DNA of 37,791 bases from contig NZ_JADEVZ010000051.1 in assembly GCF_015207875.1 (NCBI RefSeq), positions 1-37,791 of the forward strand. Reading direction: 5' to 3'. Below are positions 1-7,794 of the stretch, piece after piece. Source of the DNA: Dolichospermum sp. LEGE 00240 (GTDB taxonomy: Bacteria; Cyanobacteriota; Cyanobacteriia; Cyanobacteriales; Nostocaceae). The notes under the pieces were generated by a model, which saw only the letters and a program-made list of their open reading frames with translations, made no database searches and was not told the DNA's origin. A program made the translations under genes and the position numbers. How positions within the stretch are numbered: the stretch's first letter is position 1; each line of letters starts with the position of its first letter.

Positions 1-62
1 GGTTGGGGGTGGGGTTTTACTCCTGACTTCTGACTCCTGCTATAAAAACCGCCATAACAATT

Positions 63-446
63 TTATTGTGTAACTTGAAGTAACCGATTTAAAACGACTT
101 TACCTCTATCAATTACCTGAACACGAATATAATTGGGATCATTTGGTCGGTAAGTAACTCGATATTTTGTCCCATTATTATTCCAAGTATAAATTTGACG
201 TTCGTGAGAACCAGAAGTAACAACACCAGATAAATTAATAGAAGTATTTTTGCGAATATGCTTCCCATAGTATTGATAGGAGTTATTGGTAAACTTTAAA
301 GTCACCGTCCACTCTTGATCACTAAATGTATTATTGGGATAATTGAACTTTTGTACAGCCATAGCTTGGTGAGGAATAGCCATATCCATAATTGCAGGTG
401 TGGAAATTCCCAAAATTGCTGATAAAATGATAGCCTTAGAATTCAT
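63..446 (-). CDS. Small exported protein of unknown function
   Basis: This is a protein of about 127 residues that I do not recognise. The ATG at 446 is preferred to an in-frame TTG three codons upstream because the N-terminus then reads as a signal peptide: Asn-Ser-Lys, a hydrophobic stretch, and a likely cleavage after Ala-Met-Ala near residue 30. The mature part is about 97 residues, rich in Asn, Thr, Tyr and Arg, with no cysteine, and looks like a small beta-type secreted or periplasmic domain. A GAAG sequence lies just upstream of the chosen ATG. It is the most downstream member of a loosely spaced minus-strand group, 67 bp after the membrane methyltransferase gene, so co-transcription is possible but not shown. 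Exported location is inferred from the signal peptide only. Confidence 0.6.
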   Translation of the reverse strand: MNSKAIILSAILGISTPAIMDMAIPHQAMAVQKFNYPNNTFSDQEWTVTLKFTNNSYQYYGKHIRKNTSINLSGVVTSGSHERQIYTWNNNGTKYRVTYRPNDPNYIRVQVIDRGKVVLNRLLQVTQ

Positions 447-513
447 AATCTTCAATCTTTGTTAACCTAATGTTATCTTGTTGTCTGTTTAGTCGTGAGC
501 AAAATTATTGACG

Positions 514-1164
514 TTATGCTGTAGTTTCTTCTTTCTGAGAAATCCTAGAATTAAACAACTTAGGAAACAACAAACCAGAATTTTCTTTGTATTCCGCAAA
601 CTCAGGATATCGAGATAAAGATTGATCTTTTTTCCGCATATTGGGAACAAATATCATGGCTATAAATAACCCCAGAATCAAGAAAGGTAGCCAATGTTGA
701 GTTAATAGAGAAAAAGCCAAATAAATCAAAACTTCTCCCAAATAATTAGGATTACGACATTTAGCAAAAAAACCTTCTGTAATTAATCCAGTTTTGTACT
801 TGAGTGTATAGTATTTTTGAGCATCACTAGCAAAATGTAAAAACACCCCTGCAATATTCAAAGAAATAGCAGCAGCTACTAAAGGTAAAGGGGGAACAGT
901 ACCACTACTAATGAGAATGAATGGTGCTACCCAGTACAAACAAAGGAGAACAAAGGTAATAATTCCTTGAGAAGTAGGAATTTCTTGCTCCCATTGCTTA
1001 TCAGGAAATATGCGATCTTTTAGTAACCAAAGAAAACCATAAGTACCATGAAGGGAAAGATAAACCCAAGCTCCAATAGTAAAATTATGGTATAAAACCA
1101 TTAGTCCTAAAACGATAGCGAATGTTAGACCTTTGTGAAAATTAATGGGATACTTGATTTTCAT
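514..1164 (-). CDS. ICMT/DUF1295-type membrane methyltransferase
   Basis: A 216-residue polytopic membrane protein with about five hydrophobic segments. The C-terminal half carries an Arg-Asn-Pro-Asn-Tyr-Leu-Gly-Glu motif (residues 137-144) followed by a hydrophobic helix, the hallmark of the isoprenylcysteine carboxyl methyltransferase / phospholipid methyltransferase / DUF1295 superfamily, where it helps bind S-adenosylmethionine. The preceding aromatic- and Lys-rich stretch (about residues 116-125) is also typical. The substrate cannot be told: bacterial members act on lipids, isoprenoids or unknown small molecules, and DUF1295 members are sometimes annotated as steroid 5-alpha-reductase-like. 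The start is ATG at 1164 with only a weak ribosome site. It lies on the minus strand between two other minus-strand genes with gaps of 67 and 81 bp. Confidence 0.75.
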   Translation of the reverse strand: MKIKYPINFHKGLTFAIVLGLMVLYHNFTIGAWVYLSLHGTYGFLWLLKDRIFPDKQWEQEIPTSQGIITFVLLCLYWVAPFILISSGTVPPLPLVAAAISLNIAGVFLHFASDAQKYYTLKYKTGLITEGFFAKCRNPNYLGEVLIYLAFSLLTQHWLPFLILGLFIAMIFVPNMRKKDQSLSRYPEFAEYKENSGLLFPKLFNSRISQKEETTA

Positions 1165-1245
1165 GTCCTGATTTTTCTTTACAGTGCTGAAAGCTGGGGA
1201 AAGAAATAGAGAGATAGTCCAGTTTTATCTACCTCTCTGACATCA

Positions 1246-1413
1246 TTATTTCTTCGCAATTATCCACACTGCGTGAACAATACCCAGAATATAAAAACCA
1301 AAGATAGTCAAAAGCAAATTAATCCAAAAATCCTTACCAAAACCGACCTGTAAAAATACTCCTAAAGGTGGGAGAAAAATCGCAACTATAATTCTGACTA
1401 CATCCATATCCAT
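1246..1413 (-). CDS. PMP3/YqaE-type small membrane protein
   Basis: A 55-residue hydrophobic peptide with two membrane segments. The first contains a Phe-Leu-Pro-Pro-Leu-Gly-Val-Phe core (about residues 11-18), the signature of the PMP3/YqaE/UPF0057 family; the second runs to a short Lys-Lys tail. Family members are stress-induced membrane proteins linked to membrane potential and salt tolerance in plants and fungi, but the bacterial role is unclear. The reading frame is open further upstream to 1509, but I start it at the ATG at 1413 because an AGGAG site lies six bases before it, the usual family length is about 52-57 residues, and the longer version would overlap the neighbouring SUI1-like gene. 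Confidence 0.85.
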   Translation of the reverse strand: MDMDVVRIIVAIFLPPLGVFLQVGFGKDFWINLLLTIFGFYILGIVHAVWIIAKK

Positions 1414-1501
1414 GTTATTCTCCTGTAGATGTTCAATGTTTCTAGAGTTAACATCACCTAATCTGGTGACGATTCCTGAAAAATTTGGTAAACCACACCT
1501 T

Positions 1502-1852
1502 TTAACCACCGCTGATTTTAGCTTTGTAACCCAATTTTACCAAAATCTCTAAAATCTTCTGTTTGTGGTCTCCCTGAACCTCAATTTCATGATCTTTCAC
1601 CGTTCCACCTGTACCACATTGGGCTTTTAACTGTTTTAATAAAGTAGCTAAAGTTTCCGGTGTGGTTTGAAAACCAGTAATCACCGTGACAGTTTTCCCC
1701 TTCCGTCCCGCGCGAGTGGCTTGGATTCGCACATTTTGCTGATTGGGGGGTAAGTCTTGGATTCCCCGTTCTACAGCGCGTTCCAGTGCGGGTGAACTAC
1801 CGTTACCAAATTCTTGGTAGATAACCTTTTTATCAGATTTGGGATTAGCCAT
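1502..1852 (-). CDS. SUI1/YciH-type translation initiation factor-like protein
   Basis: A 116-residue protein. The C-terminal 70 residues form the SUI1/eIF1 domain: a Gly-Arg-Lys-Gly-Lys segment near residue 50, then the characteristic Cys-Gly-Thr-Gly-Gly-Thr-Val-Lys turn near residue 80, an Ile-Glu-Val-Gln-Gly-Asp-His strand and a closing Ile-Leu-Glu-Ile-Leu helix. Bacterial members (YciH type) are thought to influence start-codon selection and are not essential. The start is ATG at 1852. The gene is minus strand and separated by about 90 bp from the start of the PMP3-like gene downstream. Family assignment is firm; the cellular role in cyanobacteria is inferred only. Confidence 0.9.
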   Translation of the reverse strand: MANPKSDKKVIYQEFGNGSSPALERAVERGIQDLPPNQQNVRIQATRAGRKGKTVTVITGFQTTPETLATLLKQLKAQCGTGGTVKDHEIEVQGDHKQKILEILVKLGYKAKISGG

Positions 1853-1959
1853 AATATTTAATGCAGAAAAAATAGATTTTCATTGTAAACAATTTTAGCC
1901 TAAGCGGGGGTAATCGAATATATAATTGCTACATGATAGAGTATAGGAAGGTAAGAGAA

Positions 1960-2450
1960 AATGAACCACGAAGGAGCGAAGTTCACGAAGGAAGAGGAAG
2001 AAGGAAGGATGAGAAGGTTGGGTGATGAGGTGGAGAGGTTGGCTTATGCTGTGATTGGGGCGGGTATTGAGGTGCATAGGATGTTGGGTGCGGGGTTTTT
2101 GGAGAGGGTATATCAAGAGGCGTTGGGTTTGGAGTTTCGTTTGCGGGGAATACCTCATAAACCTAAACATTTAGTAGCAGTAAAATACAAAGGTTATCCC
2201 ATTGGTGAGGGAGAATTGGATTTTTTGGTTGGTGATTCCCTAGTTGTTGAATTGAAAGCGGTGGAAAAGTTAGCCCCTATTCATGAAGCGCAAGTTATTT
2301 CTTATTTAAAAATGACTAATTGTCCTCTTGGTCTTCTCATCAATTTTAACGTCCCCGTCCTCAAAGAAGGCATTAAACGGATCATTCTTTCCTCTTAACT
2401 CTTCTTCTTCTTTCTCTTCCTTCGTGTTCTTCGTGCCTTCGTGGTTCATT
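1960..2450. repeat. Imperfect inverted repeat enclosing the GxxExxY gene
   Basis: The left arm (about 1960-2007) and right arm (about 2401-2450) are reverse complements over about 45 bases with roughly five mismatches. Both begin aatgaaccacgaagg when read inward. A related sequence occurs at 37714-37745, and the same kind of 'ccacgaag / cgcagagg' repeat is scattered elsewhere in the window (5110-5145, 33378-33403, 34956-34999, 36152-36171). The left arm contains the start codon and first 16 or so codons of the enclosed gene; the right arm begins just after its stop codon. No target-site duplication is obvious at the outer edges. Confidence 0.75.
1961..2398 (+). CDS. GxxExxY protein (PD-(D/E)XK nuclease-like, PDDEXK_3)
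   Basis: A 145-residue member of the GxxExxY family. The namesake motif Gly-Phe-Leu-Glu-Arg-Val-Tyr is at residues 45-51. An Asp at 87 (Gly-Glu-Leu-Asp-Phe) and Glu-Leu-Lys at 97-99 give the PD-(D/E)XK arrangement, and Gln-Val-Ile-Ser-Tyr-Leu follows, as in PDDEXK_3 proteins. The biochemical role of the family is not established; nuclease activity is an inference from the fold. The first 16-17 residues, Glu/Lys-rich, are encoded by the left arm of the surrounding inverted repeat, so the conserved domain may really begin near Met17 or Leu20. The upstream neighbour is divergent and the next gene downstream is mcrB, on the same strand, about 110 bp away across the right repeat arm. Confidence 0.85.
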   Translation: MNHEGAKFTKEEEEGRMRRLGDEVERLAYAVIGAGIEVHRMLGAGFLERVYQEALGLEFRLRGIPHKPKHLVAVKYKGYPIGEGELDFLVGDSLVVELKAVEKLAPIHEAQVISYLKMTNCPLGLLINFNVPVLKEGIKRIILSS

Positions 2451-2510
2451 AATTCTTTGTTGCAAGTGATATACTGAATAAAAATAACCATAGTTAAGTA
2501 GTACAAAAGC

Positions 2511-3923
2511 ATGGCAATTGAAGAAACACAAAATTATATGTTCTCACAAAAAACTTTTAATCTATTACGAGAATTTTCTAATAATTATGATCATCCAGAG
2601 AAGATAAAAGAATCGCTTAGAGATGATTTTCAACAATATGCAGCAAAACCTTTTGAACTATTTTGTGTGAAAGTAGCTAAAGCTTTATCGCCTCACTTTA
2701 GTATTTGTTGTATTGAAAAAGATAAAACTTTAAGACCTTATATAGCTAAACCTGATCCATGTCTAAAGGCTTATTTTTCAACAAGCAAATTACTCTTTAT
2801 TGAGATTACATATTGGGGTATCAATACAGGTATTAATAATGAAGTTTATCAGGGAATAATAAAAAAATTATCTCAAGACAGTCCTCAAGAATTAACAAAT
2901 TTGCTTTCCGGAAATTCTAATTTTTTCATTCATGAAAATCCTTTGTTTATTAGTGCAGGTAAGCTGAAATATGAGAGCGAATATGAAAATTCAGTATTGG
3001 ATGTAGCATTATGGCTTAAAAAATATCTCATTTGGATTATACTAGCGGTTCATGATGATCCTATCCCATTAATTAATAATTTATCTAATCTAAACTCCCA
3101 TATATTGAACCGCTATATATCTAACTGGGAAAAAACAGGTTTTACTGAAAAAGAATTGCAAAGATGGTTACGTGCTATAAATCGAAAAGGACAAGCAATC
3201 ATATACGGTTCACCAGGAACAGGTAAAACATTTATTGCAAAAGAATTAGCCGGGAAATTAGTTGGTAAATATGGTTTTACAGAACTCGTTCAATTTCATC
3301 CAGCATACACTTACGAAGATTTTATTCAAGGTATCCGTCCTCAAAGTAAAGATGGTAAATTAACATATCCAGTTGTTCCAGGAAGATTTTTAGAATTTTG
3401 TAGAAAAGCAGAATTTTGTCAAGATATTTGTGTTCTCATTATTGATGAAATCAACCGCGCTAATTTAGCACAGGTTTTTGGTGAATTAATGTATTTACTA
3501 GAATACCGTGATCAAGAAATTCCCCTCGCTGGTGGTAATAGATTTCGTATTCCCCAAAATGTCCGTATTATTGGAACAATGAACACAGCAGATAGGTCTA
3601 TTGCACAAATAGATCATGCTTTACGTCGTCGTTTCGCGTTTATTGAACTTCGTCCTAATTATGATGTGTTAATCAAATATCACCTCAATACAAATTTTGC
3701 AGTTATGGATTTAATTAATGTTTTAAAACAATTAAATCAAGCGATTAATGATAAAAACTATGAAATTGGTATTTCTTTCTTTTTGACTCCTAATCTACGA
3801 GAAGATATAGAAGATATTTGGAAAATGGAAATTGAGCCTTATTTAGAAGAATACTTTTTTAACAACCTAGAAAAAGTAGATGAGTTTCGCTGGGAGAAAA
3901 TACAGAAACAGATAACAATATGA
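2511..3923 (+). CDS. mcrB: McrB-like AAA+ GTPase of a type IV restriction system
   Basis: A 470-residue protein. Residues about 215-470 form the McrB AAA+ motor: Walker A Gly-Ser-Pro-Gly-Thr-Gly-Lys-Thr at 233-240, a Walker B with Ile-Ile-Asp-Glu-Ile-Asn-Arg-Ala-Asn near 308-316, and the McrB GTPase signature Met-Asn-Thr-Ala-Asp-Arg-Ser at 357-363. In McrBC the motor binds GTP, assembles a ring on modified DNA and drives cleavage by McrC. The N-terminal 210 residues should hold the target-recognition domain. I do not recognise it, and it is not obviously the DUF3578 domain of E. coli McrB. The start is ATG at 2511 with no clear ribosome site. The stop overlaps the mcrC start (ATGA at 3920-3923), so the two are translationally coupled. 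Confidence 0.9.
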   Translation: MAIEETQNYMFSQKTFNLLREFSNNYDHPEKIKESLRDDFQQYAAKPFELFCVKVAKALSPHFSICCIEKDKTLRPYIAKPDPCLKAYFSTSKLLFIEITYWGINTGINNEVYQGIIKKLSQDSPQELTNLLSGNSNFFIHENPLFISAGKLKYESEYENSVLDVALWLKKYLIWIILAVHDDPIPLINNLSNLNSHILNRYISNWEKTGFTEKELQRWLRAINRKGQAIIYGSPGTGKTFIAKELAGKLVGKYGFTELVQFHPAYTYEDFIQGIRPQSKDGKLTYPVVPGRFLEFCRKAEFCQDICVLIIDEINRANLAQVFGELMYLLEYRDQEIPLAGGNRFRIPQNVRIIGTMNTADRSIAQIDHALRRRFAFIELRPNYDVLIKYHLNTNFAVMDLINVLKQLNQAINDKNYEIGISFFLTPNLREDIEDIWKMEIEPYLEEYFFNNLEKVDEFRWEKIQKQITI

Positions 3924-5107
3924 AACCAGCAAATTTAAAAATTATTGAATTAACCGAATATCAATCTAAATCTTTTCCCCATGATGAAATTTCCAAAGAG
4001 GTTGAAATTATATTATGTGAAAAATACAAAAACCAGGTAGATTTAGATTCTCCTAGTTACAAAACTGGTAATCAATGGAAACTAACTGCTAAAGGATATG
4101 TTGGGTATATTCCTTTAAATTCTGATTTAGCTTTGAAAATAAATCCGAAAGTACCAATTAAAAATTTATTTGGAATGTTGGAATATGCTTATAATTTAAA
4201 GAGTTTTAAATTTCTTGAAGGATTAATGAATTGTGAATCTATAGAAGATTTTTATAACCACCTAGCTTATATTCTAGCAGATAAAATAATAGAAAGATGT
4301 CGTAAAGGATTATATCGTACTTATATACCCAAAACTGAGCAGTTGGCTTATGTGCGCGGGAGATTAAATGTTCAACAGATAATTAAAAAACCTTGGAATA
4401 TAAAATTACAATGTGAATATGAAGAACACACGGCTGATATTCTAGATAACCAAATTTTATTTTGGACACTTTTTCATATTGGACATAGCGGTTTGTGTAC
4501 AGAAAAAGTATCACTGATAGTGAGAAAAGCTTATCATGCAATCCAAGGAATAGTATCTTTACAACCTTGTACTTCAGAAGATTGTATTGATAGAATTTAT
4601 CACCGTTTAAATGAAGATTATCATCTCCTACATCAATTTTGCCGATTCTTTTTAGACAACACTAGCCCAAATCATGAAAAGGGTAAAAATACAACTTTAC
4701 CTTTTTTAATAGATATGGCACGTCTTTATGAAATGTTTGTTGCAGAATGGTTAAAGAAAAATTTACCCCAAAACTTGACTTTAAGAACTCAAGAGAAAAT
4801 CAATATAGGAGAAAAAATATATTTTAAAACTGACTTAATTTTATATAACAGAACAGATTTAACACCTAAATACATCCTCGACACTAAATATAAAAAACCC
4901 AAACATTCTTCTCCTGAAGATATAGCCCAAGTAGTAACTTATGCAGTTTCTAAAAGTTGTCCAGAAACAGTATTAGTCTATCCAACAGAATTAAATCATT
5001 CCCTTGATAAATATATTGGAAAAATCAGAGTTCGTAACCTCACTTTTTCTCTTGATGATAAAATTGAAGATGCAGGAAATAAATTTTTAACAAAACTATT
5101 TTCTTAA
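3920..5107 (+). CDS. mcrC: McrC-like nuclease subunit of a type IV restriction system
   Basis: A 395-residue McrC homologue. The N-terminal region has the typical Leu-Lys-Ile-Asn-Pro-Lys-Val segment followed by a Phe-Gly-Met-Leu-Glu-Tyr-Ala-Tyr helix (about residues 73-92), as in the McrC part that inserts into the McrB ring. The C-terminal PD-(D/E)XK nuclease core shows Asp305 (Lys-Thr-Asp-Leu-Ile-Leu) and Asp321-Thr-Lys323 (Leu-Asp-Thr-Lys-Tyr-Lys), so the catalytic residues look intact. It overlaps mcrB by four bases. Together they should form a defence system cutting modified foreign DNA; the recognised modification cannot be read from the sequence. It is followed by a short degenerate 'ctgtgcctctgtggttc' repeat and then the DUF2887 gene. 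Confidence 0.9.
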   Translation: MKPANLKIIELTEYQSKSFPHDEISKEVEIILCEKYKNQVDLDSPSYKTGNQWKLTAKGYVGYIPLNSDLALKINPKVPIKNLFGMLEYAYNLKSFKFLEGLMNCESIEDFYNHLAYILADKIIERCRKGLYRTYIPKTEQLAYVRGRLNVQQIIKKPWNIKLQCEYEEHTADILDNQILFWTLFHIGHSGLCTEKVSLIVRKAYHAIQGIVSLQPCTSEDCIDRIYHRLNEDYHLLHQFCRFFLDNTSPNHEKGKNTTLPFLIDMARLYEMFVAEWLKKNLPQNLTLRTQEKINIGEKIYFKTDLILYNRTDLTPKYILDTKYKKPKHSSPEDIAQVVTYAVSKSCPETVLVYPTELNHSLDKYIGKIRVRNLTFSLDDKIEDAGNKFLTKLFS

Positions 5108-5109
5108 AT

Positions 5110-5145
5110 TCTCTCTGCGTCCTCTGTGCCTCTGTGGTTCGTTTT
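5110..5145. repeat. Dispersed 'ctctgcg...ctctgtggttcg' repeat
   Basis: A pyrimidine-rich intergenic repeat (ctctctgcgtcctctgtgcctctgtggttcg, split here as ctctctgcgtcctctg and tgcctctgtggttcg). It belongs to the same family as the inverted-repeat arms at 1960-2450 and the copies at 33378, 34956, 36152 and 37714. It fills most of the gap between mcrC and the DUF2887 gene. No function is visible. Confidence 0.6.
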
Positions 5146-5174
5146 CCAAAATTAGATTAAATTCCTCAATCACC

Positions 5175-5981
5175 GTGAAAACAGATACAATTTTCTATAG
5201 CTTATTTCAATCATTTCCTAGCATCTTCTTTGAATTAATTAACCAATCTCCCACAGAAGCAAGTACATATGAATTCACATCTCGTGAAGTCAAACAACTG
5301 GCTTTTCGCTTAGATGGTTTATTTTTACCAACCACCAAAGATGCCAAAAAACCATTTTACATTGTTGAAGTTCAGTTTCAGCCCGATGATGATTTATATT
5401 ATCGTCTATTTGCGGAAATTTGCCTTTACTTACGACAATATAAACCGTCTCACCCTTGGCAAGCTGTAATTATCTATCCTAGTCGTAATATAGAAAGAGA
5501 AGAGAATTTACAATTTGGGGAAATCTTGCTGCTTGAGCGAGTTACACGCATTTATTTAGACAAGTTGGGAGAGAGTTCTTTAGGGGTGGGAGTTGTTAAA
5601 CTGGTGATAGAAACAGAGGAAGCTGCACCAGCATTAGCAAAACAATTAATTGCCCAAGCAAACCAACAACTAACTGATGCAACCATCAAACGGGATTTAA
5701 TTAATCTAATTGAGACAATTATTGTCTATAAGTTACCCAAAAAGAGCAGAGAGGAAATTGAAGCTATGTTAGGTTTAAGTGAGTTGAAACAAACTAGGGT
5801 TTATCAAGAAGCCTTAGAAGAAGGTAAGCAAGAAGGGAAACAGGAAGGTAAGGCTGAAACCACCAGAAAGTTAGCTTTAAATCTGTTACGAATTGGCATG
5901 AGTTTAGAACAAATTGCTGAAGTTACGGAATTATCTCTTCAGCAAATTCAGGCTTTACAAAAGGAGACACAAGAATCTTGA
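5175..5981 (+). CDS. DUF2887 / Rpn-like PD-(D/E)XK putative nuclease
   Basis: A 268-residue protein of the family common in cyanobacteria and annotated as DUF2887, Rpn-family nuclease or putative transposase. It opens with the typical Thr-Asp-Thr-Ile-Phe-Tyr-Ser-Leu-Phe-Gln motif. The nuclease-like core shows Asp47 (Phe-Arg-Leu-Asp-Gly-Leu-Phe) and Glu65-Val-Gln67 (Ile-Val-Glu-Val-Gln-Phe). A charged helix with repeated Glu-Gly-Lys-Gln units (residues about 214-227) precedes a C-terminal helical tail, as is usual in the family. Related E. coli Rpn proteins promote RecA-independent recombination; activity here is inferred. The start is GTG at 5175. It is 67 bp downstream of mcrC on the same strand, the third PD-(D/E)XK protein in 4 kb, and is followed by a palindromic repeat. 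Confidence 0.85.
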   Translation: MKTDTIFYSLFQSFPSIFFELINQSPTEASTYEFTSREVKQLAFRLDGLFLPTTKDAKKPFYIVEVQFQPDDDLYYRLFAEICLYLRQYKPSHPWQAVIIYPSRNIEREENLQFGEILLLERVTRIYLDKLGESSLGVGVVKLVIETEEAAPALAKQLIAQANQQLTDATIKRDLINLIETIIVYKLPKKSREEIEAMLGLSELKQTRVYQEALEEGKQEGKQEGKAETTRKLALNLLRIGMSLEQIAEVTELSLQQIQALQKETQES

Positions 5982-5990
5982 TTTTGTCTA

Positions 5991-6090
5991 GTTCCCATGC
6001 TCTGCGTGGGAATACAATTGAGAGGCTCTGCTTCTACTATAACTGGAGGTAGAACCTCCAGGATAGCATTCCCAGTCAGAGACTGGGAAC
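5991..6090. repeat. Palindromic intergenic repeat with three hairpins
   Basis: About 100 bp with a symmetrical plan. The left hairpin is gttcccatgctctgcgtggg, the central hairpin is tggaggtagaacctcca (about 6044-6060), and the right hairpin is attcccagtcagagactggg. Outer arms gttccca and tgggaac also pair with each other. This matches a repeat class seen many times in filamentous cyanobacterial genomes. It lies between the DUF2887 gene and trpB. A GTG at 6098 just beyond it opens the trpB frame, but is unlikely to be the real start. Confidence 0.75.
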
Positions 6091-6190
6091 GAGAATTGTG
6101 GAGATTGGGAAGGAGAGACTGGCTAGAAGCCCGGACTATAATATTGTTCTAGAATTAAAATTAACTTTGTTCTCTTATTTTACCCAATCC

Positions 6191-7429
6191 GTGACTACTA
6201 CTCCTCTCGCTTTGAATTTCTCACAAACTGCTTCAGTTCCTGATACTCTAGGACGTTTTGGCCGCTTTGGTGGTAAATATGTTCCAGAAACCCTGATGCC
6301 GGCGTTAGCTGAACTAGAAACAGCATATCAGCAGTATCGGCATGAATCGGCTTTTCAAGCTGAATTACAAGGTTTATTGAGGGATTATGTCGGTCGGGCT
6401 ACTCCTTTGTACTTTGCTGAACGGCTGACTGCTAATTATGCTCGTCCTGATGGTACGGGGGCGCAAATTTACTTAAAGCGCGAGGACTTAAATCATACTG
6501 GCGCACATAAGATTAATAATGCTCTGGGTCAGGTATTATTAGCCAAACGCATGGGTAAACGGCGGATTATTGCCGAAACTGGCGCAGGACAACATGGTGT
6601 AGCAACGGCGACGGTTTGCGCTCGGTTTGGTTTGGAATGTATTATTTACATGGGTGTTCACGACATGGAACGCCAATCTTTAAACGTCTTCAGAATGCGA
6701 CTGATGGGGGCGGAAGTTCGTCCGGTGTCTGCGGGGACGGGAACGCTCAAAGATGCCACTTCTGAAGCCATCCGGGACTGGGTAACGAATGTGGAAACGA
6801 CCCATTACATCCTGGGTTCTGTGGCTGGGCCCCATCCTTACCCGATGATGGTTCGGGATTTTCATGCGGTGATTGGTGAGGAAACTCGCGCTCAAGCTCT
6901 GGAAAAATGGGGTGGGTTGCCTGATATTCTCGTGGCTTGTGTGGGTGGTGGTTCTAATGCAATGGGACTATTTCACGAGTTTGTCAAAGAATCATCTGTG
7001 CGGTTAATTGGGGTGGAGGCTGCTGGTGAGGGTGTGGATACTGGCAAACACGCAGCTACTTTGACAAAGGGACAGGTTGGTGTGTTACATGGTTCGATGA
7101 GTTATCTTTTGCAAGATGATGATGGACAGGTGATTGAACCCCATTCTATTAGTGCTGGGTTGGATTATCCCGGTGTTGGTCCTGAACACAGTTATATGAA
7201 GGATATCGGCCGGGCGGAATATTACAGTGTGACGGATGCTGAGGCTTTGGAGGCGTTCCAACGGTTGTCGAAGTTGGAGGGTATTATACCAGCTTTGGAA
7301 ACTTCTCATGCGATCGCTTACATGGAAACTCTCTGTCCTCAACTTGCTGGTAGTCCTAAGATCATTATCAACTGTTCTGGGCGCGGTGATAAGGATGTGC
7401 AAACGGCGGCTAAGTTCTTAATTCACTAG
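6191..7429 (+). CDS. trpB: Tryptophan synthase beta chain
   Basis: A 412-residue TrpB1-type protein. It condenses indole and L-serine to tryptophan with pyridoxal phosphate, in complex with TrpA in the cytoplasm. The PLP lysine is Lys107 in Gly-Ala-His-Lys-Ile-Asn-Asn-Ala; Ala-Glu-Thr-Gly-Ala-Gly-Gln-His-Gly follows, and the phosphate-binding Gly-Gly-Gly-Ser-Asn turn is present. The N-terminal [14 protein letters not shown] block is canonical. The frame is open from GTG 6098, but the extra 31 residues come from repeat-adjacent DNA and are not family-like, so GTG 6191 (giving Thr-Thr-Thr-Pro-Leu at the N-terminus) is preferred. trpA is not in the window, consistent with scattered trp genes in cyanobacteria. 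Confidence 0.96.
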   Translation: MTTTPLALNFSQTASVPDTLGRFGRFGGKYVPETLMPALAELETAYQQYRHESAFQAELQGLLRDYVGRATPLYFAERLTANYARPDGTGAQIYLKREDLNHTGAHKINNALGQVLLAKRMGKRRIIAETGAGQHGVATATVCARFGLECIIYMGVHDMERQSLNVFRMRLMGAEVRPVSAGTGTLKDATSEAIRDWVTNVETTHYILGSVAGPHPYPMMVRDFHAVIGEETRAQALEKWGGLPDILVACVGGGSNAMGLFHEFVKESSVRLIGVEAAGEGVDTGKHAATLTKGQVGVLHGSMSYLLQDDDGQVIEPHSISAGLDYPGVGPEHSYMKDIGRAEYYSVTDAEALEAFQRLSKLEGIIPALETSHAIAYMETLCPQLAGSPKIIINCSGRGDKDVQTAAKFLIH

Positions 7430-7794
7430 GGATACGGCTTGATAAAGGTCGGGGTTTAGCTCAGGCTTTACCCCCACTGCTATTCCTTCTTTGATCTAAT
7501 TCTTCCTCGCTGACTCCTGCTGCAAATTTTTGTCAATAGTAATTGATTAATAAAAATTGTCTCTCTAACATCTATCATTGGATACTATTTATTACTAATG
7601 ATTTTGACTAATAATGTAGTGTAAATAACATTTATTAGTTTTATAGTCATGAGTGAGATATGACTGCTTTGAATTGTAAAAATTTGATGATCCTTTAGTT
7701 TATATTGGGCAAATAGTATCCTGGTAAGTATTCTGATAATCAGAAGATAGGGTATATATCCAGTAAATCCATACATTACTTAGCTTAAAAATCT
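7430..7794. other. Intergenic region, AT-rich, no gene supported
   Basis: A 365-bp gap between trpB and the CAP-domain gene. The first 90 bp hold pyrimidine-rich sequence with a weak ggggt/acccc pairing (about 7450-7474) that could end trpB transcription. The rest is AT-rich. A 63-codon minus-strand frame (7585-7776) has neither ribosome site nor protein-like composition and is not annotated. The promoter of the CAP gene presumably lies in the last 150 bp, but no convincing -35/-10 pair stands out. Confidence 0.5.

Noticed and set aside
6098-6190. trpB starting at GTG 6098
   Set aside because: The extra 31 residues start beside a dispersed palindromic repeat and are unlike TrpB N-termini; GTG 6191 gives the family length.
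7585-7776. 63-codon minus-strand frame between trpB and the CAP gene
   Set aside because: No ribosome site, low-complexity Ile/Thr/Leu composition, AT-rich promoter-like DNA.
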